The notes beneath the pieces were generated by a model. The model saw only the letters and a program-made list of their open reading frames with translations, was not told the DNA's origin and searched no databases. From positions 1 to 14,846 of the forward strand of contig JAZKGO010000070.1 in NCBI GenBank assembly GCA_040385875.1: 14,846 nucleotides of DNA. The letters run 5' to 3'. Position 1 is the first letter of the stretch. Every line of letters begins with the position of its first letter. This document shows positions 7,488 to 13,779 of this stretch, piece after piece. Source of the stretch: JANMZR01 sp040385875 (lineage in GTDB: Bacteria > Bacteroidota > Bacteroidia > Cytophagales > Spirosomataceae). The position numbers and the translations under genes are program-made.

Positions 7488-8690
7488 ATGGATTCTCAAA
7501 AACCGATTTTTACATTTTTAATTTGCTTTTTGTGCTATTTAATGGGTGGTACGGTTTCCACTTTAATGTCAGTATACCTGCCAGTGGCAATTCCTGATTT
7601 GTTGGGAATTGGGACATCTGAAGTTCAGATAGGTGATATTGGATCCTATTTAATAGCTATTTTTATATTTGGTTGGATGGTTGGCGGCTTTGTTTTTGGA
7701 ATGATTTCTGATAAAATTGGTCGTGTGAAAACGTTGGCTACAGCCGTTACACTTTATGGGATATTTACGATTTCTGTTGTTTTTGTGCAAAGTTGGCAAC
7801 AGCTTTTAGTGTATCGTTTTTTTGCAGGAATGGGCGTAGGAGGGGTTTTGTTGTTGTGTACAGTATATATTTCTGAAATTTGGGAAACAAAAACGAAGCC
7901 AATATTTGTCGGTATTTTGGCTGTGGCGTTTCCATTTGGTATTGTTCTAGCGGGCTCATTAAATAATATAGTCCAAAATTGGAAGTCAGCTTTTTGGATT
8001 GGGCTTTTACCAATTGTATTTGCTGTCATCATTATACTAGTTTTTAAAGAATCGGAGCAGTGGCTTATCAGTAAAAATAAAAGTAAAGCGGTTGTAAATC
8101 AATTGTTTAATGTTGGTAATCGGACTAGCCTGCTTTTTGGATCGATCATTTTTGGCTCAGTTTTGATTGGTCTTTGGGGTATATTTATGTGGTTACCTAC
8201 CTGGGTGCAAAGCATGCTCAGTGGGGTCAGTGATAGCCAAAATAAAAGAGGTTTCACCATGATGATTTTGGGTGGTGGGGCTGTATTTGGTGGGATGTTT
8301 TCTGGTAAATTAATTCAAATTTTTGGTGCAAAAAGGACCTTGATTTACACTTTTTTGGGTTGCGTAGTAGGCTGTGGAATATTATTTTTGACTAATAGCA
8401 CCTTTTCAAATATAGTTTTTGTAGAAATTGGTTTTTTGGCTTTATTTTTTGGAATCAGCCAAGGTGCCCTTTCGGCTTATATTCCTAATTTATTTCCTCC
8501 AAATATTAGGGCAACGGCTACTGGGTTTTGTTTCAATATTGCACGATTTTTTACAGCTGCGGCAGTTTTTTTTGTAGGAAGTTTGGTTGCTTTTTTTGGA
8601 GGATATAGCAATGCACTTTTGTCATTTTCAGTGTTTTTTGTTTTTGCCATAATTGCCACTTTTTTCAGTGAAGATGCTGCAATAGAGTAA
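7488..8690 (+). CDS. Major facilitator superfamily transporter
   Basis: A 400-residue inner-membrane transporter with about twelve hydrophobic segments in two halves, the normal MFS size. The loop 2-3 signature G71-MISDKIGRVK (G-x3-D-K-x-G-R pattern) and YRFFAGMGVGGVLL in segment 4 are clear. A related loop, GGMFSGKLIQIFGAKRTL, lies in the second half. The pattern resembles the sugar or aromatic-acid:proton symporter branch, but the substrate is not determinable. It follows the TonB-dependent receptor, so receptor plus MFS could carry one compound across both membranes; a role in efflux is equally possible. ATG at 7488 is the first Met before the first segment. No Shine-Dalgarno is seen, as is normal for this phylum. 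Confidence 0.88.
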   Translation: MDSQKPIFTFLICFLCYLMGGTVSTLMSVYLPVAIPDLLGIGTSEVQIGDIGSYLIAIFIFGWMVGGFVFGMISDKIGRVKTLATAVTLYGIFTISVVFVQSWQQLLVYRFFAGMGVGGVLLLCTVYISEIWETKTKPIFVGILAVAFPFGIVLAGSLNNIVQNWKSAFWIGLLPIVFAVIIILVFKESEQWLISKNKSKAVVNQLFNVGNRTSLLFGSIIFGSVLIGLWGIFMWLPTWVQSMLSGVSDSQNKRGFTMMILGGGAVFGGMFSGKLIQIFGAKRTLIYTFLGCVVGCGILFLTNSTFSNIVFVEIGFLALFFGISQGALSAYIPNLFPPNIRATATGFCFNIARFFTAAAVFFVGSLVAFFGGYSNALLSFSVFFVFAIIATFFSEDAAIE

Positions 8691-8725
8691 CTATAAATTA
8701 TTTTTACTAATCAGTTACCATATTT

Positions 8726-8782
8726 GTGGTTGGTGGGGACACCAACCACGGCGACGTGCGAGGTCGGTGTCCTCGCCGACCT
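8726..8782. repeat. GC-rich double hairpin, REP-like element
   Basis: Two neighbouring hairpins with similar arms. GTGGTTGGTG pairs perfectly with CACCAACCAC around GGGA (8726-8749). AGGTCGGTG pairs with CGCCGACCT, with one G-U, around TCCT (8761-8782). A CGGCGA/TCGCCG pairing (8749-8754 with 8773-8778) would compete with the second. The block is strikingly GC-rich against AT-rich surroundings and may be an interspersed palindromic repeat that also limits read-through after the MFS gene. Confidence 0.65.
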
Positions 8783-8829
8783 TATATCAATCACAAAATA
8801 TATATTTTTAAATTTAAAAACTTAAAACC

Positions 8830-9075
8830 ATGCCAAATTCAGATGAACTTTTGCTACAAAATCAAGCTATGATTCTTGAAAACCAAGCTATGATTGTGGA
8901 GAATCAAACTACAATTAAAGCCAATCAGGAGCAAATTTTGAAAAATCAAAGTGCCCTAAATGCAAACCAAGATAAAATCTTGTCCAATCAGGATCATATT
9001 TTGGAAAACCAAACCAATTTCACAAAAGTATTGAGTAATCAAGACGAAATACTGTCATTTGTTCGCTCTAAATAA
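8830..9075 (+). CDS. Short Asn-Gln heptad coiled-coil protein
   Basis: An 81-residue protein that is almost entirely one coiled coil and lacks a signal peptide. Asn occurs at N11, 18, 25, 32, 39, 46, 53 and 60, each followed by Gln, with Ile/Leu/Phe four residues later (I15, I22, I29, I36, L43, I50, I57, F64). This gives eight exact heptads with Asn at position d. The next NQ, N70, is 10 residues on, the same three-residue insertion as N77 to N87 in the 1584-1985 protein, and both then end in a short NQ-x2-[IL]-L-x2-V motif. It lies after the MFS gene and 82 bp before CMD copy 2, so it probably belongs to the same unit. Function is unknown; a scaffold or trimerising adaptor for the AhpD-like proteins is only a guess. 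The DNA repeats follow the protein heptads and are not a CRISPR. Confidence 0.75.
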   Translation: MPNSDELLLQNQAMILENQAMIVENQTTIKANQEQILKNQSALNANQDKILSNQDHILENQTNFTKVLSNQDEILSFVRSK

Positions 9076-9089
9076 TATTTCTACCGCTA

Positions 9090-9132
9090 GGACGCAAAGA
9101 GGCAAAAAATTAATAATAGCGTCTTTTTGTCC
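9090..9132. repeat. Imperfect inverted repeat before CMD copy 2
   Basis: GGACGCAAAGAGGC (9090-9103) and GCGTCTTTTTGTCC (9119-9132) pair at 11 of 14 positions. The hairpin lies between the coiled-coil gene and CMD copy 2 and could act in mRNA processing or partial termination. No T tail follows. Confidence 0.4.
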
Positions 9133-9157
9133 AAAAAGTAAATAAAAAACATACAAA

Positions 9158-9697
9158 ATGCCCCATATTCCATTAGCTGAAGGTGTACCAGGAATCCGTA
9201 GCCTTGTGATGTATAGGCCTGATACAGGTGCACCCCTTTATGAGCTTGCCCAAATATTGTTGCGTGATGAGTCGCCACTTTCACCAGCCGAAAGGGAGCT
9301 TATTGCCACCTACGTTTCATACCTGAATGAGTGCAAATTTTGTATGAATAGCCATGCTGCGGCAGCCAGATATTTATATAAGGAAAATTCAGAAACCGTT
9401 GATATTGTGTTAGATAACTATGAAACAGCCCCCATTTCGGATAAATTGAAGGCACTTTTAACGATCGCTGGCAAAGTGCAAACAGATGCCAGAACTGTTT
9501 CGGATGAAGACGTAGCAATGGCCAGAAGCCATGGTGCTGTCGACAGAGATATTCACGATACAGTACTAATTGCTGCTGCTTTTTGTATGTTCAATAGATA
9601 TGTGGATGGACTTGATACCCTTACACCTGAAACCTCAGATGCATATGTGCCGATGGGTGAGCGGATGGGTACTTTGGGATACGTTTTACCAAAATAA
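9158..9697 (+). CDS. AhpD-like CMD family protein, copy 2
   Basis: A 179-residue AhpD-like protein that aligns without gaps with copy 1 through the catalytic block. It has E47 in AERELI, C59-K-F-C62 and H66, then the DIHDTVLIAAAFCMFNRYVDGL block. It opens MPHIPLAEGVPGI, close to the start of copies 1 and 3, which supports this ATG. It begins the three-gene tandem array of CMD paralogues, with 54 bp to copy 3. The expected role is cytoplasmic thiol redox chemistry (peroxide or disulfide reduction), with the CxxC pair cycling between dithiol and disulfide. A substrate other than a peroxide cannot be excluded, since CMD-fold proteins also include decarboxylases and hydrolases that lack the CxxC pair. 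Confidence 0.9.
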   Translation: MPHIPLAEGVPGIRSLVMYRPDTGAPLYELAQILLRDESPLSPAERELIATYVSYLNECKFCMNSHAAAARYLYKENSETVDIVLDNYETAPISDKLKALLTIAGKVQTDARTVSDEDVAMARSHGAVDRDIHDTVLIAAAFCMFNRYVDGLDTLTPETSDAYVPMGERMGTLGYVLPK

Positions 9698-9701
9698 AAT
9701 A

Positions 9702-9733
9702 GTTTGTGGTTTATTTTGCCACCATCCACAAAC
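9702..9733 (+). other. Hairpin between CMD copies 2 and 3
   Basis: GTTTGTGG (9702-9709) pairs perfectly with CCACAAAC (9726-9733) over a 16-nt loop, in the 54-bp spacer just after the copy 2 stop. No T tail follows, so an mRNA stabilising or processing role is more likely than full termination. Confidence 0.45.
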
Positions 9734-9751
9734 CTAAAATAATAAGCCAAA

Positions 9752-10285
9752 ATGCCTCATATTCAACTAGATGAATCATTGCCGGGCATGCAAAGCCTAT
9801 TGAAATTTAGGCCGGAAATAGCCGAACCATTATTGACTTTAATGACAATTTTGATGCGGGGTGATGAAGGTCTTTCAAAAGGAGAAAGGGAATTAATTGC
9901 AGCATTTGTGTCAGATTTAAATAAATGCAATGCTTGTGCCAATATACATGGTGCCATCAGTCAATGTTTGATTTCTGAAAACCCACAAATGGTTGATAAT
10001 GTGATGGATAACTATAAAAATGCCCCAATTTCCGAAAAGCTAAAAGCATTATTGAGCATTGCAGAAAGTGTTCAAAAAGGAGGAAAGAATGTAAAAAAGG
10101 AACAAATCGAAGGAGCAAAAAACTATGGGTCAACTGACCAAGAAATACACGATACAGTACTAATTTCTTCACTTTTTTGTTTGTTCAATAAATATATCGA
10201 TGGTCTTGGGTTAGTATCTAATGATACAAATGACTCACTTAATTTAAGAGCAAAAATGATAGCAGAATTTGGGTATTCAAAGTAA
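9752..10285 (+). CDS. AhpD-like CMD family protein, copy 3
   Basis: A 177-residue paralogue with the same residue numbering as copies 1 and 2: E47 in GERELI, C59-N-A-C62 and H66, then QEIHDTVLISSLFCLFNKYIDGL. It differs at the CxxC centre, which is Asn-Ala where the others have an aromatic (VF, KF, FF). Residues inside a CxxC pair usually tune redox potential, so this copy may have a different potential or partner (inference). It is preceded by a hairpin and followed after the stop at 10285 by an assembly gap, then copy 4. The start MPHIQLDESLPGM matches copy 2, and AT-rich DNA precedes it. Confidence 0.9.
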   Translation: MPHIQLDESLPGMQSLLKFRPEIAEPLLTLMTILMRGDEGLSKGERELIAAFVSDLNKCNACANIHGAISQCLISENPQMVDNVMDNYKNAPISEKLKALLSIAESVQKGGKNVKKEQIEGAKNYGSTDQEIHDTVLISSLFCLFNKYIDGLGLVSNDTNDSLNLRAKMIAEFGYSK

Positions 10286-10286
10286 T

Positions 10287-10386
10287 NNNNNNNNNNNNNN
10301 NNNNNNNNNNNNNNNNNNNNNNNNNNNNNNNNNNNNNNNNNNNNNNNNNNNNNNNNNNNNNNNNNNNNNNNNNNNNNNNNNNNNNN
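10287..10386. other. Assembly gap of 100 N between CMD copies 3 and 4
   Basis: Exactly 100 N. The left edge lies just after the stop of copy 3; the right edge reads directly into copy 4 at its residue 19. If copy 4 starts like its paralogues and the gap were truly 100 bp, its ATG would be near 10333 with a 47-bp spacer, close to the 54 bp between copies 2 and 3. Confidence 0.98.
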
Positions 10387-10881
10387 TTCAGGCCATTTAC
10401 TGCAAAGCCCTTGAATCAGCTTGCAGAAGCACTTTTATGCTGTACCGAAGGCCTCTCAAAAGGGGAGCGTGAGCTGATAGCCACCTATGTTTCGTCGCTG
10501 AATGATTGCTTTTTTTGCCAGAATATTCATGGTGCTGTAGCACAATATTATCATCCAGATCAGCCAGATTTAATACAAAATGTTAAGAAGGATTTTTTGA
10601 GTAGTGATATTTCTGATAAAATGAAGGCGTTGCTTGCTATCGCAGCAAGTGTGCAAAAAGGAGGCAAACAAGTTTCATTAAGCCAAATTGAAATGGCAAA
10701 ATATCATAAAGCATCTGATATTGAAATACATGATACCGTTTTAATTGCCGCCGCCTTTTGCATGTTTAATCGATATGTGGATGGGCTAGGCACTTTTGCT
10801 CCCAACGACCCAGAAATGTATAAAGCTCGTGCTAAAAAAAATGCCGAAGAAACGGGTTATGATGGGTCAGTGCACAGTTGA
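10387..10881 (+). CDS. AhpD-like CMD family protein, copy 4 (5' end in gap)
   Basis: A fourth AhpD-like paralogue, missing about 18 N-terminal residues in the gap. From 10387 it reads FRPFTAKPLNQLAEAL, equivalent to FRPEIAEPL in copy 3, and aligns without gaps from there. The true start is therefore upstream, near 10333 by paralogy, and not the TTG at 10411. The active site is kept: E47, C59-F-F-C62 and H66 in paralogue numbering, then IEIHDTVLIAAAFCMFNRYVDGL. An extra CC pair (C36-C37) replaces the RG or RD of the other copies. It is the last gene before the regulatory region of the haloperoxidase operon. No clear terminator is seen after it. Confidence 0.87.
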   Translation, partial: FRPFTAKPLNQLAEALLCCTEGLSKGERELIATYVSSLNDCFFCQNIHGAVAQYYHPDQPDLIQNVKKDFLSSDISDKMKALLAIAASVQKGGKQVSLSQIEMAKYHKASDIEIHDTVLIAAAFCMFNRYVDGLGTFAPNDPEMYKARAKKNAEETGYDGSVHS

Positions 10882-10961
10882 ATTTGATTAGTTCACATCG
10901 CCTTTATTAATCCCCTCCAAACATAGCATTCTGTGTAGCCGAATACTATAGTCCATTAAAA

Positions 10962-10977
10962 TTCCGTATTTATGGAA
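10962..10977. promoter_or_regulatory. Dyad E (TTCC-N8-GGAA), distal site of the haloperoxidase operon
   Basis: TTCCGTATTTATGGAA has full TTCC and GGAA arms and lies exactly 138 bp upstream of dyad F, matching the C-to-D spacing. Confidence 0.55.
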
Positions 10978-11099
10978 ATTTATTCAAATTGCAAATTTTA
11001 GCTCATTCTCTAATTCAATACCATTAGTTATAAAAATTGCACTTTTACTAAACAAATATAACATTTAGAGGAATTTTAAGCGTTGATAACGGAAATTTA

Positions 11100-11115
11100 A
11101 TCCATTAATTTGGAA
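11100..11115. promoter_or_regulatory. Dyad F (ATCC-N8-GGAA), proximal site of the haloperoxidase operon
   Basis: ATCCATTAATTTGGAA shares its arms and flanks with dyad D; both are preceded by GGAAnTTTA and followed by AT. Its right arm contains the TTTG of the predicted -33 element. Confidence 0.62.
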
Positions 11116-11140
11116 ATGTATTTAGATGTGTTTAATTTCG
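11109..11140 (+). promoter_or_regulatory. Predicted promoter of the haloperoxidase operon
   Basis: TTTG at 11109-11112, a 20-bp spacer, then TAATTTCG at 11133-11140 (one base off TAnnTTTG). The transcript would start near 11145 with a leader of about 76 nt. The geometry equals that of the promoters at 2506 and 4112. Confidence 0.5.
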
Positions 11141-11220
11141 TTCAACAATAGAATAAAACAAATAAAAAATATTTTTTTAACTATAATTTTTTAGCTTATT
11201 AATCAATTCTACAAATTCAA

Positions 11221-12126
11221 ATGAAGTTATTTACAAAATATGCTATCGTTTTAATGATATGCATTTCCTCAGTGGCCATGGCCCAAATGCCACACGATGC
11301 CATCTACATGCCCAAAAAAGCTTTTTGTTTTGCTCTCTCAGCTAATCAATCTGAATGGACTGAATATTGGGAAAACAAATTAAAAAGGGAGAACTTAAAT
11401 ATCGGTAAATTAACCACACAATCGGCTATGGTTATGGTAGCTGCAGGTATTACTGATAATTTGAATTTGATTGTTGGTCTTCCTTATGTAAAAACCAAAA
11501 CAAGTGCTGGTAATTTAATGGGACAAAAAGGCATTCAGGATTTGTCGGGTTGGCTTAAATATAAAATGTTAGACAAAAGCGGCCTTACCATACATGGTGT
11601 TTTAGGGGCATCCGTTCCATTGGGTAATTATGTGCCAGATTTTTTACCAATGTCCATTGGCTTACAAGCTAAAACGGTCTCTGGCCGTGTCATTGGCAAT
11701 TACCACCATAAGTCTGGGGTTTATTTACAAGCTCATGCATCCTATATATATAGGAGTACTATCACAATTGACAAAGATTCTTATTTATCAAACAATAAAG
11801 TATACAATACAAATGTAGTAGCTATACCTAATGCAACTGATACTAGAGCCGCTGTTGGTTATTATAAAAAAGGTGTGCAATTTGAAGTTTTTGCTGAAAG
11901 TTTTACCTGTGTAGGTGGTGACAATATTCGAAGAAACGATATGCCTTTTCCTACGAATGCCATGAATTCAAAAATGATAGGAGCCTATGCTAAATACCAG
12001 CCAAAAAATTGGGGATTAAATGCTAAAATTGGCAATTGCTACGAAGGACAGAATGTGGGCAATAGCACTATTTATTCAGTAGGTATTTTGTATCAAATAA
12101 AAAGTAAAAATCAGGTATTTAAGTAG
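11221..12126 (+). CDS. Outer-membrane beta-barrel protein (MetA-pathway phenol degradation-like)
   Basis: A 301-residue secreted protein. Residues 1-21 are a signal peptide ending AMA before Q22. The mature part is rich in alternating, aromatic-bordered strands. ITDNLNLIVGLPYV followed by GIQDLSGWLKYKML recalls the 'putative MetA-pathway of phenol degradation' (transporter) barrel family. That family is thought to form outer-membrane channels for hydrophobic or aromatic compounds, although most members are untested. It is the first gene after promoter F and dyad F, and the haloperoxidase-like lipoprotein follows 69 bp later, so a three-gene operon with the 13780 gene is likely. A mature Met-Pro-His-Asp start and several His residues are visible but of unknown meaning. 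Assignment to a barrel is fairly firm; the exact family is less so. Confidence 0.75.
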   Translation: MKLFTKYAIVLMICISSVAMAQMPHDAIYMPKKAFCFALSANQSEWTEYWENKLKRENLNIGKLTTQSAMVMVAAGITDNLNLIVGLPYVKTKTSAGNLMGQKGIQDLSGWLKYKMLDKSGLTIHGVLGASVPLGNYVPDFLPMSIGLQAKTVSGRVIGNYHHKSGVYLQAHASYIYRSTITIDKDSYLSNNKVYNTNVVAIPNATDTRAAVGYYKKGVQFEVFAESFTCVGGDNIRRNDMPFPTNAMNSKMIGAYAKYQPKNWGLNAKIGNCYEGQNVGNSTIYSVGILYQIKSKNQVFK

Positions 12127-12176
12127 AATTAAGTTGAGTAGTTTTTTGTAAATACTCTTAATTACTGCTTTTTTTT
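12127..12176 (+). other. Intercistronic hairpin followed by T run
   Basis: AATTAA plus GAGTA (12127-12140, with a small bulge) pair with TACTC plus TTAATT (12153-12163); eight T follow from 12169. It could be a partial terminator or attenuator that lowers haloperoxidase expression relative to the first barrel gene. The T run is displaced by five bases, so the call is weak. Confidence 0.4.
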
Positions 12177-12195
12177 AAAATTCAATCGAGAAAAA

Positions 12196-13749
12196 ATGAA
12201 AAATTTAAAAATAGTAAAAGCGCTTACCATCCTATTTGTAGGTATTGTTGGTTTGTTAATTGTCTCATGTGAAAAGGATTTGAATGAACCAGTACCAGTA
12301 GCCTATATTCCTGCTAATTTGGATCTAAATGCAGGAACTTGGAAAACTTATATTTTAGGCACTTCAACTGAAGTGCCTGTGTCTGAGCCAAAGGCAACTA
12401 ATTCAGTTGAATATGCAGCCGAAATTGTAAAATTGAAAACTGTACTCGCTAATCTAACTCCTGAGCAAAAGAAAACGGCTGCTTTCTGGGGAGCTGGGGC
12501 AGTATATCGTTGGAATGAACTTGCTCGTGAAATGGCTGCAAGATACAATCAACCGCCTGCATCAAACTTGGAAGGCAAATACCCAGTACCAGATGCTGCT
12601 AACCCATTGGCTGATCCTCGTTTTCCTTTTGCAAATCCGCCCTATGTGGCTCGTGCCTTGGCCTATTTATCTGTAGCTCAGTACGATGCATTGGTGTCAA
12701 CTTGGGCTTATAAAAACAAATATAATAGACAAGGGCCTTCCAAAGTGGATGCTTCAATCACCACATTATTACCGGTAACGGCTTTGCCTACCTACCCATC
12801 AGAAGATGCAGTAGTGGCCGCCGCTTCTTATGCGGTTCTTATCGCCATGTTTCCGGGCGAAATACCTTTTTTGGATAGCAAATTAGCCGAAGCTAAAAAT
12901 GCTCGATATTATGCTGGTATGAATGTTGAAAGTGATATTATTGCAGGTGATGCATTAGGGAAAGCAGTGGCTGCCAAGGTAATGGCCCGTGCCAAAACTG
13001 ATGGAATGGCTGCTGCAAATAACCAAACATTGACGGCAGGATTTATCGAAGCAGCTAAAGCTAGAGGTATAAAAGATGTTTGGGTGAGCCAAGAAACACC
13101 AATTAGGCCACCGATGTTGCCTAATTATGGAGCAGTGGCCACTTGGAATTTTGATAAAGCTACAATGGGGCAAATTAGACCAGCTATTCCTTATATAGTG
13201 GGCTCAACCGAATGGCAAAAAGATTTTGACGAGCTTTCAAAAATAAATGGAAAGCAAACTCGTGAGCAGGCTCGTATCGCTAACTATTGGGCAGATGGAC
13301 CTGGCACTTATACTCCTCCTGGCCATTGGCATCGCACTGCGGCTAATGCTGCCTTGGAAGCTAAGTTTAGCGAAGTGAGAATGGCACGAACAATGGCGCT
13401 TCTAGGTACAGCGGAAATGGATGCTGGAATAGCTTGTTGGGAAACTAAATTTTATTACTATACTCCTCGCCCTCAGCAATTTGGCCTAAAAACCTCCATT
13501 GGTTTACCTAATTTTCCTTCTTATACATCAGGACATTCCACCTTTTCGGCTGCGGCAGCTACAGTTTTGGGTTATATTTTCCCAGAAAAGGCTTCAATTT
13601 TCAACGAACAAGCAACGGAATCTTCCAACTCAAGAGTTTATGGATTGATACACTACCGTGTCGATTGCTCAATGGGGTTGGTTCATGGGAAAAAAATAGG
13701 CGAATATGCAATAGAACGTGGCAAATCAGATGGGTCTAATCTTCAATAA
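12196..13749 (+). CDS. Vanadium-dependent haloperoxidase / PAP2-superfamily lipoprotein
   Basis: A 517-residue envelope lipoprotein. Residues 1-24 form a lipoprotein signal with the lipobox cysteine at C25 (LLIVSC), and EKDLNE follows; such acidic residues can mark surface export in this phylum (inference). The long helical N-terminal half is typical of the haloperoxidase branch. The C-terminal half holds the whole vanadate/phosphate site: K418-x6-R425-P, P441-S-x2-S445-G-H447, and R480-x5-H486-x3-D490. The K-to-R (7) and R-to-H (6) spacings equal those in fungal vanadium chloroperoxidase. H486 would bind vanadate and H447 would act in acid-base chemistry. Such enzymes oxidise halides with hydrogen peroxide; a periplasmic acid phosphatase is the main alternative, since the site is shared. 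It sits between two outer-membrane barrel genes, downstream of dyads E and F. Confidence 0.88.
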   Translation: MKNLKIVKALTILFVGIVGLLIVSCEKDLNEPVPVAYIPANLDLNAGTWKTYILGTSTEVPVSEPKATNSVEYAAEIVKLKTVLANLTPEQKKTAAFWGAGAVYRWNELAREMAARYNQPPASNLEGKYPVPDAANPLADPRFPFANPPYVARALAYLSVAQYDALVSTWAYKNKYNRQGPSKVDASITTLLPVTALPTYPSEDAVVAAASYAVLIAMFPGEIPFLDSKLAEAKNARYYAGMNVESDIIAGDALGKAVAAKVMARAKTDGMAAANNQTLTAGFIEAAKARGIKDVWVSQETPIRPPMLPNYGAVATWNFDKATMGQIRPAIPYIVGSTEWQKDFDELSKINGKQTREQARIANYWADGPGTYTPPGHWHRTAANAALEAKFSEVRMARTMALLGTAEMDAGIACWETKFYYYTPRPQQFGLKTSIGLPNFPSYTSGHSTFSAAAATVLGYIFPEKASIFNEQATESSNSRVYGLIHYRVDCSMGLVHGKKIGEYAIERGKSDGSNLQ

Positions 13750-13779
13750 TTAATTACAAAACAAAAAACTATTATAATC

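Larger units (their letters stand above)
10882..11220. other. Intergenic region: two dyads and the haloperoxidase operon promoter
   Basis: This stretch of 339 bp contains distal dyad E (10962), proximal dyad F (11100) and a promoter (11109-11140). I see no convincing terminator for CMD copy 4 and no ORF of note. The DNA just after dyad E (GGAAATTT, ATTG, TTAGCT, CTC in order) matches patches after dyad C, and 11091-11117 matches 4093-4119 at 22 of 27 positions, so the two regulatory regions appear related. Confidence 0.6.

Noticed and set aside
8830..9075. Short regularly spaced DNA repeats resembling a CRISPR or tandem-repeat array
   Set aside because: The 21-bp period follows protein heptads with synonymous variation, there are no conserved repeat/spacer units, and no cas gene is present.
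10411..10881. CMD copy 4 starting at the TTG at 10411
   Set aside because: In-frame sequence from 10387 aligns without gaps to residues 19-26 of its paralogues, so the start must lie further upstream in the gap.
12196..13749. Membrane PAP2 lipid phosphatase of the PgpB/undecaprenyl type
   Set aside because: There are no transmembrane segments beyond the lipoprotein signal, and the length of over 500 residues with a helical N-terminal half fits the soluble haloperoxidase branch better.
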